Origin: Alphaproteobacteria bacterium
GTDB lineage: Bacteria > Pseudomonadota > Alphaproteobacteria > Acetobacterales > Acetobacteraceae
Reading direction: 5' to 3'
NCBI GenBank assembly: GCA_017307285.1
Contig: JAFKFI010000074.1
Span: 38,916-102,915, forward strand
Length of the DNA stretch: 64,000 bases
Position numbers and translations under genes: made by a program. The notes beneath the pieces were generated by a model that was given only the letters and a program-made list of their open reading frames with translations, made no database searches and was not told the origin of the DNA. Shown here piece by piece: positions 36,621 to 45,703 of this stretch (within the stretch, counting starts at the first letter, position 1; every line of letters begins with the position of its first letter).

Positions 36621-37411
36621 GGTGCGAGCCCGATCAAGGCGGATGCGAGGGCGAAGGCCAGGGCGCGGGCCGGCACGGCGTGGGCGATCTTCCAGCCGAT
36701 CACCACCCCGAGCATCTGCGGGATGGCTATGAACACCGCCATCGGCCAATCGATCGCGCCCTGAGCCGCGTAGCCGATCGTGCCGAGCCCGGACCCCACC
36801 ACCGATTGCGCCTGTGCCGCCGCCAGCGCTGGCAGCATGGGCACGCCGAACGCGACCAGTAGGGGGACGCAGAGCATCGGGCCGCCAATGCCGAACAGCG
36901 CGCCGGCGGCAGCCACCGATAAGCCGATCAGCGCCGCCTTCGTGTCAGTGAGCGCGGGGCTCGCCGCGCCCTCCTCGGCACGCGACGTCTCGCCGTCGCC
37001 GCGCCACTGTCGATAGAAGACAAGGGCGCCGATCGCTGCGGTCAGTAGGCCCAGCAGCAACCCGAAGCCTAGCCGGGAGACATGCGCGTTGATCCAGATG
37101 CCGGCCGGGATGCCGAGGAACGCCGTGCCGCAGAGGATCGCCGCCATTCGCCGCGTCGCGCGTCGGCGGAACTGGCCGGAGCGCACATAGGCGGCCGTGC
37201 CGACCAGGCCGGTGCCGATATGGGTGACGATAGCAGTGCCCGCGACCAGGGCCGGCGAGAGTGGAGTAACGGCGTAGAGCCCGATTGTCATGAACACGCC
37301 GCCGGGGCCGACGGCGGAAATGCCGATCCCCGCCACCAGTGAAATCAGCAGCAGCTTGGTCGTGCCGGCGAGGCCGAGTGCGAAGAGGGCGGAATGGGTT
37401 AGGAGCGCCAT
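36596..37411 (-). CDS. TauE/SafE (TSUP) family permease
   Basis: Membrane protein of 271 aa in two homologous halves of about four helices. The conserved openings are SLVAGIGISAVGPGGVFMTI and AAAGALFGIGGPMLCVPLLV, the paired G-x-G-G-x2-x2-P signatures. TSUP proteins export sulfite, sulfoacetate or related organosulfur anions, or take up other anions; the substrate here is unknown. It overlaps the end of the carbonic anhydrase gene. Confidence 0.88.
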   Translation of the reverse strand: MALLTHSALFALGLAGTTKLLLISLVAGIGISAVGPGGVFMTIGLYAVTPLSPALVAGTAIVTHIGTGLVGTAAYVRSGQFRRRATRRMAAILCGTAFLGIPAGIWINAHVSRLGFGLLLGLLTAAIGALVFYRQWRGDGETSRAEEGAASPALTDTKAALIGLSVAAAGALFGIGGPMLCVPLLVAFGVPMLPALAAAQAQSVVGSGLGTIGYAAQGAIDWPMAVFIAIPQMLGVVIGWKIAHAVPARALAFALASALIGLAPYLALGGS

Positions 37412-37459
37412 TCGGCCTAGATAGCCGCATCTGCCGGTCGGGTATTTAGGCCGGTGCGG

Positions 37460-37489
37460 AAAAGGCGGCGCCGCCGCGCGGGCGGCGCC
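37460..37489 (-). terminator. Intrinsic terminator of PEP-CTERM gene 2
   Basis: On the minus strand, 24 bp past the stop, GGCGCCGCC pairs perfectly with GGCGGCGCC around a 5-nt CGCGC loop, followed by TTTTCC. The stem is strong and the U-run short; it probably terminates the PEP-CTERM transcript. Confidence 0.7.
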
Positions 37490-37512
37490 GAGTGGCGGAG
37501 CCGTCGACAGGC

Positions 37513-38235
37513 TTACGCGGCCCGATTGCGGCGACCTCGCATCATACCTGCACCGAGCAGGCCCATGCCGAGCATCGCGAGAGACGCTGGCTCAGGTACC
37601 GCCATCGCCGTGAAATCGGCGGTGATATACAGCTTGGCCGTGTTGTTCTCGGGGTTGTACCACTTGCCCGTAATCGGGTCGAAGGTGCTGTTCTTCGAGC
37701 CAGCGTCGCCCAGCACGAATTTGACGTCCGACACCTTCAGGCCAGCGAAGGTCATGTCGAACGGCGCCAGCGCGGACAGCAGGAGCTGGGTGATGCTGTC
37801 GCCGGGCGGGTTGGTGGGCTGCTGGATGTTCAGGTTCATCGACGCCGTCGCCGCCTGCACGCCGGGGGCGGTGAAGTTGAGATTGAGCGTGTATTTGTCG
37901 TTGAAATTCTTGTCGGTGTTGGTGGTCGGGACATTGACCCAGTCGATCTCGCCGATCCTGAAGTCATTCTGCGGCGTGACGGTGGAGGTGCTTGGGACGC
38001 TCACCGCAGTCAGCGTGCTGTACGGTGTGGTAGGCCAGAAGATGAACATGTCGGTCCCAAGGATCAGCCGCTTCCCACCCTGGTCGACGGTGCAGGCGGG
38101 GGACAGCGCGGAGCAGCCGGTCGGGTTGGCGAACGATCCCGTCGAGCTGAACGTGACTGGCAGGGCGTTCGCCGAATACGCGGCTAGGGCGATTGGCATT
38201 CCGGCGACTGCTGCAAAAAGGCGCTTGCGAAACAT
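37513..38235 (-). CDS. PEP-CTERM sorting-domain surface protein 2
   Basis: Exported 240-aa protein: signal peptide (KRLFAAVAGMPIALAAYSANA), a beta-rich body and the tail VPEPASLAMLGMGLLGAGMM plus RGRRNRAA, the PEP-CTERM sorting signal. The body (FRIGEIDWVNVPTTNTD; KYTLNLNFTAPG) resembles the choice-of-anchor domains often carried by such proteins (family recalled, not searched). The start is ATG 38235. No exosortase or EPS genes are adjacent. Promoter elements match those of the first PEP-CTERM gene. Confidence 0.87.
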   Translation of the reverse strand: MFRKRLFAAVAGMPIALAAYSANALPVTFSSTGSFANPTGCSALSPACTVDQGGKRLILGTDMFIFWPTTPYSTLTAVSVPSTSTVTPQNDFRIGEIDWVNVPTTNTDKNFNDKYTLNLNFTAPGVQAATASMNLNIQQPTNPPGDSITQLLLSALAPFDMTFAGLKVSDVKFVLGDAGSKNSTFDPITGKWYNPENNTAKLYITADFTAMAVPEPASLAMLGMGLLGAGMMRGRRNRAA

Positions 38236-38247
38236 GACTGAACGCTC

Positions 38248-38266
38248 CGGTTGTTGATCACAACCG
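38248..38266. promoter_or_regulatory. Inverted repeat around the PEP-CTERM 2 start site
   Basis: CGGTTGT-TGATC-ACAACCG, 7-bp perfect arms, 12 bp upstream of the ATG and overlapping the predicted transcription start near 38263. It could be a 5' UTR hairpin or an operator. No counterpart is seen at PEP-CTERM gene 1. Confidence 0.35.
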
Positions 38267-38273
38267 TCTAATA

Positions 38274-38289
38274 AGCAAGACATATGCCG
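38274..38289 (-). promoter_or_regulatory. Sigma-54 type -24/-12 promoter of PEP-CTERM gene 2
   Basis: Minus strand CGGCATATGTCTTGCT has GG and GC at the required 10-nt separation and a TTGCT -12 box, only the first base deviating from TGGCA. The predicted start lies about 28 nt before the ATG, nearly the same geometry as PEP-CTERM gene 1. Confidence 0.55.
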
Positions 38290-38350
38290 GAATAAGATAC
38301 ACTTCCCATCAACCGGTTACGACCTTGAGGCGAAGCGAGTCGTGCGCAGG

Positions 38351-38366
38351 TGTAAATATTTCCGAC
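38351..38366 (-). promoter_or_regulatory. Putative upstream activator site of PEP-CTERM gene 2
   Basis: GTCGGAAATATTTACA on the minus strand lies 61 bp upstream of the -24/-12 element. It shares 14 of 16 bases with the site at 1014-1029. It begins just after the stop of the radical SAM gene, so it is not coding. Confidence 0.5.
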
Positions 38367-38378
38367 AGGGCTGCGCCG

Positions 38379-39569
38379 CTAAAACAGCGACATTTGCCGC
38401 TCGGGCGTGGCGGTCGGCGCGTCGGGGACCGTGAAGTTGCTGATGTCCAAGCCACCGCGCGCCTCGTCGAGTCCCCATTGCCTCGTGGCGCGGGTGAACC
38501 GGCGCAGCAGCAGGTCGGCGTAGACGCCGCTTCCGGCAAAGCGATGATGGAAGCGCGGCTCGTTCAGCGCTCCGGCGCGGGTCTGGCGGATCAGGCTCAG
38601 CACGTGCTTGGCGCGGTCGGGGAAATGCTCGGCCAGCCACGCCTCGAACATCTCCCGCAGCTCGTGCGGCAGGCGCAGCAGCACATAGCCCGCGTGCCGC
38701 GCCCCGGCCCGCGCGCTTGCTTCGAGGATTTTCTCCATCTCGGCGTCGTTGAGTCCGGGGATCATCGGCGCGGCCATCACGCCCACCGGCACGCCGGCCT
38801 GCGCCAGTCCGGCGATGGCCTGCAGGCGGCGGGCTGGTGTCGCGGCGCGCGGCTCCATCTTTCGCGCCAGCGCTGGGTCGAGCGTCGTCACCGAGAGATA
38901 GACGCGCGCCAACTTGCGCTCTGCCATGCGTGTCAGAATGTCGAGATCGCGCAGCACGCCGGCCGACTTGGTGACGATGCTGACCGGATGGTTGAAGCGG
39001 TCCAGAACCTCCAGCACCGCGCGGGTGAGCTTCAGGGTGCGCTCGACCGGCTGGTAGGGATCGGTGTTGGTGCCGAGCGCCAGCGTGCGAGGCGTGTAGC
39101 CCGGCTTGCGGAGCGCCGCTTCCAGGAGTTCCGCGACATCGGGCTTGAAGGTCAGCTTGGTCTCGAAATCGAGTCCCGGCGAGTAGCCGAGATAAGCGTG
39201 GGTAGGCCGAGCGTAGCAGTAGATGCAGCCGTGCTCGCAGCCGCGATAGGGATTCACTGCGCGGTCGAAACCGAGATCGGGGCTGGTGTTCCAACTGATG
39301 ACCGAACGCGAGGCATCGCGCGTCAGCGTGGTCGGCAGCGGCGGCAACTCCGCGAAGTCGGTCGCCAGCGTTTCCCAGCCGTCGTCGAACGGCGTGCCGC
39401 TCTGTTTATCGAATCGCACAGCCGGGTTGCTGGTTGCACCTCTGCCCTTGCGAACCAACGACGGTACCGACGTCGCCGGTTCCGGTTCCGCCGCTCCCGC
39501 CAACTCCAGCGCCGCCAGCGCGTCCCGGTCGAGGCTCGACCGCTTGTCAGACCCGGCAAGGTCACGCAT
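38379..39569 (-). CDS. Radical SAM protein, PA0069/SplB-like
   Basis: A 396-aa radical SAM enzyme. The [4Fe-4S] motif C-x3-C-x2-C is in NPYRGCEHGCIYCYARPTHA, the characteristic form of the PA0069/Rv2578c family (related to spore photoproduct lyase). The reaction of this group is not established. The N-terminus is a polar Arg/Pro-rich extension. The start is ATG 39569 with AAAGGGAAC upstream. It is divergent from the glycosyltransferase pair. Confidence 0.87.
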   Translation of the reverse strand: MRDLAGSDKRSSLDRDALAALELAGAAEPEPATSVPSLVRKGRGATSNPAVRFDKQSGTPFDDGWETLATDFAELPPLPTTLTRDASRSVISWNTSPDLGFDRAVNPYRGCEHGCIYCYARPTHAYLGYSPGLDFETKLTFKPDVAELLEAALRKPGYTPRTLALGTNTDPYQPVERTLKLTRAVLEVLDRFNHPVSIVTKSAGVLRDLDILTRMAERKLARVYLSVTTLDPALARKMEPRAATPARRLQAIAGLAQAGVPVGVMAAPMIPGLNDAEMEKILEASARAGARHAGYVLLRLPHELREMFEAWLAEHFPDRAKHVLSLIRQTRAGALNEPRFHHRFAGSGVYADLLLRRFTRATRQWGLDEARGGLDISNFTVPDAPTATPERQMSLF

Positions 39570-39715
39570 GATCTTGTTCCCTTTCCGTTCAATTCTTAAC
39601 GCGAGCCGGAACACCGGCCCGAACCAAAACGGCAAGATTGCCAGAGGAGCCCAAGGCCAGGCCGAACACTGGCAAGTCAGGATGATCGGGTCAAGAACAT
39701 AAAGAGAACAAATCC

Positions 39716-40378
39716 TTGCTAAGTGTCGTCGTCCCGACCTTGAACGCGGCTTGTTGCCTGTCCCGGACGCTCGCTTCAGTGGCCGGCGAGCCGGTCGCCG
39801 AGATCATCGTTGTCGACGGCGGCAGCGCCGACGGGACATTGAGCCTCGCCGCCTCGCTCGGCGCGCGCGTGATTGCGGCGCCGCGCGGTCGAGGGGCGCA
39901 GATTGCCGCTGGCGTGGCGGCAGCCATAGGACCGTGGTTCCTCCTGCTGCATGCCGATACGCAACTTGGAGCGGGATGGCGGGAGGCCGCCGTCGCGCAT
40001 ATGCGGGCCGGGCCGGAGCGGGCGGGCTATTTTCGATTCGCGCTACTCAGCGACGATCCCCGTGCCCGGCGCCTGGAACGCCTCGTGGCCTGGCGCTGCC
40101 GAGTCCTCTGCCTGCCGTATGGCGACCAGGGGCTTCTGGTCCATCGCAACTTGCTGGACCGGATCGGTGGCGTCCGCCCGCTGCCGCTCATGGAGGACGT
40201 GGACCTGGTGCGGCGGATCGGACGGCGACAACTGGTGGCCCTTGATGTGCCGGCAGTCACGTCGGCGGCGAAGTGGGAACGGGATGGCTGGCGCCGGCGC
40301 TCGTTGAGCAATCTCGCCTGCCTGACGCTGTATGGCGTCGGCGTGCCGCCCCGCCTGATCGCGCGGCTCTACACGTGA
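39716..40378 (+). CDS. TIGR04283-like family 2 glycosyltransferase
   Basis: GT-A fold glycosyltransferase, 220 aa. SVVVPTLNAACCLSRTLAS and the donor-binding EIIVVDGGSADGTLSLA are followed by LLLHADTQL (DxD-like) and PYGDQGLLVHRNLLDRIGG. Proteins of this type are usually paired with the TIGR04282 protein and have been named for arsenosugar biosynthesis. No arsenic genes (arsS, arsM) are in the window, so that role is not supported here. The start is TTG 39716 after AAAGAGAAC. It is coupled to the next gene by GTGA. Confidence 0.83.
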   Translation: MLSVVVPTLNAACCLSRTLASVAGEPVAEIIVVDGGSADGTLSLAASLGARVIAAPRGRGAQIAAGVAAAIGPWFLLLHADTQLGAGWREAAVAHMRAGPERAGYFRFALLSDDPRARRLERLVAWRCRVLCLPYGDQGLLVHRNLLDRIGGVRPLPLMEDVDLVRRIGRRQLVALDVPAVTSAAKWERDGWRRRSLSNLACLTLYGVGVPPRLIARLYT

Positions 40379-40941
40379 GGGACACGGTGATCGTGTTCGC
40401 CCGTGCCCCTCGGCTCGGCGCCGTCAAGCGGCGGCTGGCGCGGGATATCGGCGAGCGGGGGGCGCTGCGTTTCCATCGCTGCACGCTGACGCGGCTGGCC
40501 CGCGCCCTGTCCGCCGATCGCCGGTTCCGCACGCTCCTCGCGGTCACGCCGGATCGCGCCGATTTCCGGCTTCCCGTGCGGCTGCCGCGAATCGCGCAGG
40601 GGCATGGCGATCTCGGCCGCCGGATGCAGCGTGCCTGGGCCCGGTTCCCGCGTGGACGGGTCGCGATCATCGGGAGCGACATCCCAGACGCCGGCCCGTC
40701 CGACCTTGCCGCCGCGTTCCGTGCCCTCGGCCGCGCCGACGTCGCGTTCGGTCCCGCCGAGGACGGCGGCTACTGGCTGATCGCAGTTTCGCCGCGACGG
40801 CCGGCGAGACCATTTTCCGGCGTGCGCTGGTCGAGCGAGCACGCGCTCGCCGACACGCTGGCGAATTTCCGCGGCCGGCGGGTCGCGCTGCTGCGCCGGC
40901 TCCGGGATGTAGACACGGCGGCGGATCTGGCGAAGCTCTAG
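40375..40941 (+). CDS. TIGR04282 / DUF2064-like nucleotidyl-glycosyltransferase
   Basis: A 188-aa protein starting at a GTG that overlaps the previous stop by 4 bp (GTGA). VIVFARAPRLGAVKRRLARD and IIGSDIPDAGPSDLAAAFRA are the conserved beginning and central motifs, followed by FGPAEDGGYWLIAVS. This is a GT-A fold related to sugar nucleotidyltransferases. It pairs with the upstream glycosyltransferase, so the two probably act in one pathway; the product is unknown. Confidence 0.85.
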   Translation: MRDTVIVFARAPRLGAVKRRLARDIGERGALRFHRCTLTRLARALSADRRFRTLLAVTPDRADFRLPVRLPRIAQGHGDLGRRMQRAWARFPRGRVAIIGSDIPDAGPSDLAAAFRALGRADVAFGPAEDGGYWLIAVSPRRPARPFSGVRWSSEHALADTLANFRGRRVALLRRLRDVDTAADLAKL

Positions 40942-40943
40942 GG

Positions 40944-42278
40944 ATGAAGATGCCGATAACACCCGAGCGCCGCGCGCGCCTGCGCCGCCTCGCCCGGATG
41001 CCGCTCGTCTCGCCACGGCTATGGCTCCGCCGATTGGTGTTCTGGTTCGGCGCGACCCTGGTGTCGGTCGTGGCCATCGGCTTCGCCGCCGGCGCCGACA
41101 TGGCGATGCGGGCGCACCTCTGGATACTTGACGGTCGCCCCTGGCTGACCTTCGCGATCGCGCCTGCCGGCCTGGTGATCTCGCTGCTGCTGACGCGGCA
41201 CGTGTTTCCCGGCGCGCAGGGCAGCGGCATCCCGCAGGTGATCGCGTCTCTGCACATGACCGACGAGGCGCTGGTGGCGCGCGTGCTGAGTCTGCGCCTC
41301 GGGGTAGGGAAGATATTGTTGACCTTGCTCGGCCTCGCCTCTGGCGCGTCGATCGGGCGCGAGGGGCCGACCGTGCAGGTTGGTGCCTCGATCATGTATG
41401 CCGTCGGCCGGCGATTGCGACTGCCGCGTGTCCAGTTGCAGCGCGCGCTGGTGCTCGCCGGCGGCGCCGCCGGCATTGCCGCTGCCTTCAACACCCCGCT
41501 GGCCGGCGTGGTGTTCGCGATTGAGGAACTCAGCCATTCCTTCGAGGCGCGCACCTCGGGCGTCGTGTTCACCGCGGTCATCATCGCCGGCGTCACAACG
41601 CTCGGACTGATGGGCAACTACACCTATTTCGGCCACACCTCCGCCGATCTCGAGTTCGGCGCGCGCTGGGCGGCAGTGGGGCTGTGCGGTGTCGCTGGTG
41701 GGCTCGCGGGAGGATTGTTCAGCGCGGCATTGCTGGCCTTCGCGCGCGGCCTGCCCGGCCGTACCGGGCTGTTCCTCGCGCGCCATCCCGTGCTGTTCGC
41801 CGCCCTTTGCGGCCTGACGATCGCGGCTTGCGGCTGGCTCTCCGACGGCAGCACCTACGGCACCGGCTACGCGCAGGCACGCAGCATCGTCGAGGGCCAC
41901 TCGACGCTGCCAGCGAGCTACGCCGGGTTGAAGCTGATCGCCAACGTGGTGTCGTACATCAGCGGCATCCCGGGCGGCATCTTCGCGCCGGCCCTCGCGG
42001 TGGGCGCGGGTCTCGGCGAATGGCTATCGCACCTCGTGCCGTCCGCGACATCGGGCGCCGTCGTGCTGCTTGGCATGGTCGCGTATTTTTCCGGCGTCGT
42101 GCAGGCGCCGATCACCGCCACGGTGATCGTCATGGAGATGACCGACAATCAGCGCATGACGATCCCGCTGATGGCGGCTGCCTTTCTCGCGTTCGGCGTG
42201 TCGCGCTTGGTCTGCCGGCGGCCGATCTACACCGCCCTCGCGCGCCGCTTCCTCGCGGCCCAGACGCGCGCTCCGTGA
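40944..42278 (+). CDS. clcA: ClC-family chloride channel/antiporter
   Basis: Membrane protein of 444 aa with the ClC signatures: GSGIPQV, GREGPTVQVG (with the gating Glu), FNTPLAGVVFAIEEL (with a Glu at the site of the inner proton Glu of Cl-/H+ exchangers) and SGIPGGIFAPALAVGAG. The retained Glu pair argues for an exchanger rather than a channel. No cytosolic CBS domains. The start is ATG 40944, 3 bp after the previous stop, so probably one operon. Confidence 0.92.
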   Translation: MKMPITPERRARLRRLARMPLVSPRLWLRRLVFWFGATLVSVVAIGFAAGADMAMRAHLWILDGRPWLTFAIAPAGLVISLLLTRHVFPGAQGSGIPQVIASLHMTDEALVARVLSLRLGVGKILLTLLGLASGASIGREGPTVQVGASIMYAVGRRLRLPRVQLQRALVLAGGAAGIAAAFNTPLAGVVFAIEELSHSFEARTSGVVFTAVIIAGVTTLGLMGNYTYFGHTSADLEFGARWAAVGLCGVAGGLAGGLFSAALLAFARGLPGRTGLFLARHPVLFAALCGLTIAACGWLSDGSTYGTGYAQARSIVEGHSTLPASYAGLKLIANVVSYISGIPGGIFAPALAVGAGLGEWLSHLVPSATSGAVVLLGMVAYFSGVVQAPITATVIVMEMTDNQRMTIPLMAAAFLAFGVSRLVCRRPIYTALARRFLAAQTRAP

Positions 42279-42294
42279 GCATCCTCAAGAAAAT

Positions 42295-42831
42295 TCATTT
42301 CAGATGCTCCTGCAGCCGGGGCATCAGCTCGACCAGGTTGCAGGGCCGATGCCGACTGTCGAGCTGCCAAAGCAGAATATCATCCCAGCCGTCCTTCACC
42401 GCGCCGGTGCTGCCGGGTAGCGCGAACAGATAGGTGCCGCCGGCAACTCCGCCGATGGCGCGCGACTGCATCGTGGACGTGGCGATCTTCTGGTAGCTCA
42501 ACATGCGGAACAGCTCGCCGAAGCCCTCGATCCGCTTCTCCATCACGCGCTCGAACGCCTCGGGTGTCACGTCGCGTCCGGTGATGCCGGTGCCGCCGGT
42601 GGTGATCACCACGTCGATCGTTGCATCCGAAACCCACGCTCGAAGCAACCGTTCGATGGCGTCTGTGTCGTCCTTTTCAATCGCGCGTGCAACCACGCGA
42701 TGTCCGGCGGTGGTGATGCGCTCGGAAAGCGTGTCGCCGGACGTATCGTTCTCCTCGGTGCGGGTGTCCGAGACTGTGAGCACCGCGATATTGACCGGAA
42801 CGAACGGACGAGTTTCGTCGATGCGCGCCAT
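42295..42831 (-). CDS. moaB: Molybdenum cofactor biosynthesis protein MoaB
   Basis: MogA/MoaB fold, 178 aa, which adenylates molybdopterin. It has VNIAVLTVSDTRTEENDTSG, the nucleotide-binding VVITTGGTGITGRDVTPEA and LFALPGSTGAVKDGWDDIL. The length is normal for MoaB. It is the last gene of the UDG-slt-moaB run (18 bp after slt). It converges on clcA. Confidence 0.93.
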   Translation of the reverse strand: MARIDETRPFVPVNIAVLTVSDTRTEENDTSGDTLSERITTAGHRVVARAIEKDDTDAIERLLRAWVSDATIDVVITTGGTGITGRDVTPEAFERVMEKRIEGFGELFRMLSYQKIATSTMQSRAIGGVAGGTYLFALPGSTGAVKDGWDDILLWQLDSRHRPCNLVELMPRLQEHLK

Positions 42832-42849
42832 CAGTGTCCTCCTGCCGCG

Positions 42850-44697
42850 CTAATGAACGCGGGGCGCGGCGTCGGCGATTGTCTCAGTTTCCTCCAATGG
42901 CGTGAAGCGTGGGAATGCGCCCGCCGCCATCGCATCGAGACTGGGCGACGGCAGGTGCAATCGTGCAGCGTAGATCCACGTGTAGGTCAACGCGTGCTGC
43001 ACGAAGGCGCGTGTCTCCGCCAGCGGAATTGCCTCTATGAACATCAGTGGATCACCGCCGTCGCGGATGTCGTCGCCCCAGCGGGCGAAGCTGCCCGGTC
43101 CGGCATTGTAGCTCGCCAATACGCGGATCAGATCGCCGTCGATGTGGTCCTGCCTGGCGAGATAACTCACATAGCGCTGCCCGAGTTCGAGATTGAGCCC
43201 AGGATCGTGCAGCCGCGCGCTGCTGGAGGCGAGCGAAGGGTCGCCGGCGATGTAGCCGGCTGTAACCGGCATAATCTGCATCAGCCCGCGCGCGCCGACT
43301 GGCGAAACCGCGCCGGGGTCGAAATTCGACTCCACCCGTGTAAGCCCATAGACTAGCGCCGGATCGACCTGGAAGCCGTTGCGTGGGCGCAGCTTTGGCA
43401 CCGGAAAGCGGTCGAAATCGCGCGGCTTGCCGTCCGCCGCCTGCACCAGGGTCGCGATCTGCGCCGTGAGGTCGGTGAACCCCGCTTCGCGGGCGACCAG
43501 CAGCACGGCGTTGCGGAGCGAGGGGTCGTCCTTCGCCGTGGGCCATAGCATCCGCAACTCGGCCTCCGCGCGATCGGGCTGGCCCACCTGCAGCAGCGCG
43601 AAAGCACGCAGCCCCTGCGGGGTGCCCGCGACAGCTTCGAGGTCGGCGCCGCTCAAGGTCTGCCGGCTCCAGGTGAAGCCGCCGCCGACGCCGAGCATTC
43701 GTCGGGCGATCAAGCCATAAAGCGTGCGCGGCTCCTCGGCCGCGCGTCTCATCCAGGGTGCGAAGCCGGATGGGTGTCCGGTGTGCAGATGCGCGCGGGC
43801 CGCCCAGAACGCTCCGGCCGCGCGGATTGCCGCGGGTGCGTAGGGCGCTCGGGCGGCGCCCTCGAAATAGGTGAGCGCCAGTTCCGCCCGGTCCAGCCGC
43901 CAGGCGGCAAGTCCGGCAATGTAGCCAGCGAGTGCCACTTGGTCGTCCGCCGGCGTGTGCCGGACGGCGTTGCTCGCGACTTCGAGCGCCTTTGCATCCT
44001 CATTGCGGGTGAACAGGATTTGCGCCACCTCGGCGCGCAGCAGCGCGGCGTAGGCGGGCTTCATGCCCTTGGTCCGCGCGATCAGCCGCAGCGCGGAGGA
44101 GGCGTTGCCCTGCTGCGCACGCTCGGCGACCGTGCGGTCTAGCAGCGGATTGCGCGAGATCGCCCGCGCCCGGGGATCGTCGTCCTCGGGCACGGTTGTC
44201 TGCTGGACAGCCGGGGGAAGGCTGGCCGTCTCTGGTAGGGGTGGGATCGGTGTGCCCTTGGGGACGCGGCGGCATAGAAGATCATGGATCGCCGGCGCAT
44301 CGGGCTCGTCGGAATAGCGAGCCAGCCAGGCCGTGAGCTCGTCGGCGGTCGAGCGATGGAAGCGACCGAGGTAGCGGTCTGCCTGGATATGGCCGAGCAG
44401 GATGGTGCTCGTCAGTAGCCCGGTCTCGCGTGCGGCCTCCGCCATGCGGCCGTGTGCTTGAAGCGTGAAGATCCGCCGGATGCGGGCAGCTTCGCTCGGC
44501 GCCAGCGGTTCGGGCAAGCTGACCGGTCCGCCGTGGATCGACGGCGCGCGCGGGATCGCCATCGCGGCTTCGTCGCCCGAATTCGGTGTGTCCTGAGCCT
44601 GCGCGGCCGGCGCGAACGCTCCGGCGAGAATTGCGGCCCCGGCGATGAAGGCCCGGGCGAGTGGCAGGCGGGAGATAGCTGAGCCAATCCCTCGCAT
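42850..44697 (-). CDS. slt: Soluble lytic murein transglycosylase (Slt family)
   Basis: A 615-aa periplasmic peptidoglycan lyase. A signal peptide (ARAFIAGAAILAGAFAPAAQA) precedes a long helical superhelical U-domain (residues about 60-430), then the SLT domain. The catalytic Glu is in RVESNFDPGAVSPVGARGLM, followed by QIMPVTAGYIAG and VLASYNAGPGSFARW. It cleaves glycan strands to 1,6-anhydro products for wall turnover. On the same strand as the UDG-like gene upstream and moaB downstream. Confidence 0.92.
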   Translation of the reverse strand: MRGIGSAISRLPLARAFIAGAAILAGAFAPAAQAQDTPNSGDEAAMAIPRAPSIHGGPVSLPEPLAPSEAARIRRIFTLQAHGRMAEAARETGLLTSTILLGHIQADRYLGRFHRSTADELTAWLARYSDEPDAPAIHDLLCRRVPKGTPIPPLPETASLPPAVQQTTVPEDDDPRARAISRNPLLDRTVAERAQQGNASSALRLIARTKGMKPAYAALLRAEVAQILFTRNEDAKALEVASNAVRHTPADDQVALAGYIAGLAAWRLDRAELALTYFEGAARAPYAPAAIRAAGAFWAARAHLHTGHPSGFAPWMRRAAEEPRTLYGLIARRMLGVGGGFTWSRQTLSGADLEAVAGTPQGLRAFALLQVGQPDRAEAELRMLWPTAKDDPSLRNAVLLVAREAGFTDLTAQIATLVQAADGKPRDFDRFPVPKLRPRNGFQVDPALVYGLTRVESNFDPGAVSPVGARGLMQIMPVTAGYIAGDPSLASSSARLHDPGLNLELGQRYVSYLARQDHIDGDLIRVLASYNAGPGSFARWGDDIRDGGDPLMFIEAIPLAETRAFVQHALTYTWIYAARLHLPSPSLDAMAAGAFPRFTPLEETETIADAAPRVH

Positions 44698-44809
44698 CGC
44701 CAGCGGCCCTACACGGCCAGGTCTCCGGCGGCAACCCGTCGGAGCAAGACGAATCCCGGTTAATAAGACGTTTCAATGGATTTCCGCGCGTTATCCGACG
44801 GCTTGAAAG

Positions 44810-45595
44810 TCACGATTTTGACAGGTCATCGTCGAGAGCCCTGCGCAGCGCGCGGAGGTCGGCCCACGCCGACCGTCGTCCGACAGGGCTGGCAAGCAAT
44901 GCCGCGGGGCTCGCCGTGGCCAAAACTGGAATCGGAGCGGGCAAACCGGGGAGGGCGAGGTCGATCCATGTGCCGCGCTTGCGGCGGCGCGAGCCGGCGC
45001 TGGGCAGGAGTGTCCGGGCGACTTGCGGGCCGAGCAGGACCAGGCGTTGCGGCCCCGCCAAGGCGATATGCCGAATCAGGAACGGGAGGCAGAGCGCGAT
45101 TTCCGTCTCGCTCGGCGGCCGCCCGCCCGGCGGGCGCCAAGGCACCAGCATCGCGATCTGCACGTCCCCACGTCCGAGGCCGATGCTGGCGAGCATTCGG
45201 TCCAGCAGGGCTCCGGCGGGACCGACGAAGGGCCGGCCCGAGCGATCCTCGTCCGGCCCCGGCACCTCGCCGACCAGCATCAGGCGGCCCTCGCCGGCTC
45301 CCTCGCCGAACACGAGATTGGCCGCCGTATCGCGCAGCGCGCAGCCGTCGAAATCGGCCAGGGCGGTGCGGAGGGCGTCGAGGCTGGCGGCTCCGGCGGC
45401 GATCTGCTCGGCCCGCATCGCGGGAGCCGGGATTCGCGCGACCTGCGCCGCGGCGCGCGGGGGCGGCGCGGGCGATTCCTGGACGGGGTGCGGCGCCGTG
45501 GCGGGGAGCCGCGCACGGTCCACCGGGCTTTCGTCCAGCGCCTCGTCGGCGCCCCACTCGATCTGCAGCTTCAGGGCGGCGAGCGCGTCGTCCAT
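44810..45595 (-). CDS. Uracil-DNA glycosylase-like protein (family 4 type), divergent
   Basis: A 261-aa UDG-superfamily protein. A long variable N-terminus (about 80 aa, Pro/Ala-rich) precedes [40 protein letters not shown] and PWRPPGGR. These match family 4 uracil-DNA glycosylases. However, the usual uracil-binding Asn (ITN before the WRPP/CRPP motif) is Met, and the HPxxLL motif reads SPAALL, lacking its His. Only two of the four usual Fe-S cysteines remain (GCALRD, LCLPF). It may be a changed-specificity or inactive UDG. ATG 45595 has AGGAG upstream. Confidence 0.72.
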   Translation of the reverse strand: MDDALAALKLQIEWGADEALDESPVDRARLPATAPHPVQESPAPPPRAAAQVARIPAPAMRAEQIAAGAASLDALRTALADFDGCALRDTAANLVFGEGAGEGRLMLVGEVPGPDEDRSGRPFVGPAGALLDRMLASIGLGRGDVQIAMLVPWRPPGGRPPSETEIALCLPFLIRHIALAGPQRLVLLGPQVARTLLPSAGSRRRKRGTWIDLALPGLPAPIPVLATASPAALLASPVGRRSAWADLRALRRALDDDLSKS

Positions 45596-45703
45596 ACAGC
45601 ACTCCTGCACGGCCGCGCGACTTTGCGCAACGCGAGCAGTCTGCCTAGTTTGACGGCAAGGCCCAAGATCGAGGGCGAGTGTCGCGGGAGGCCGGAGGAG
45701 AAG

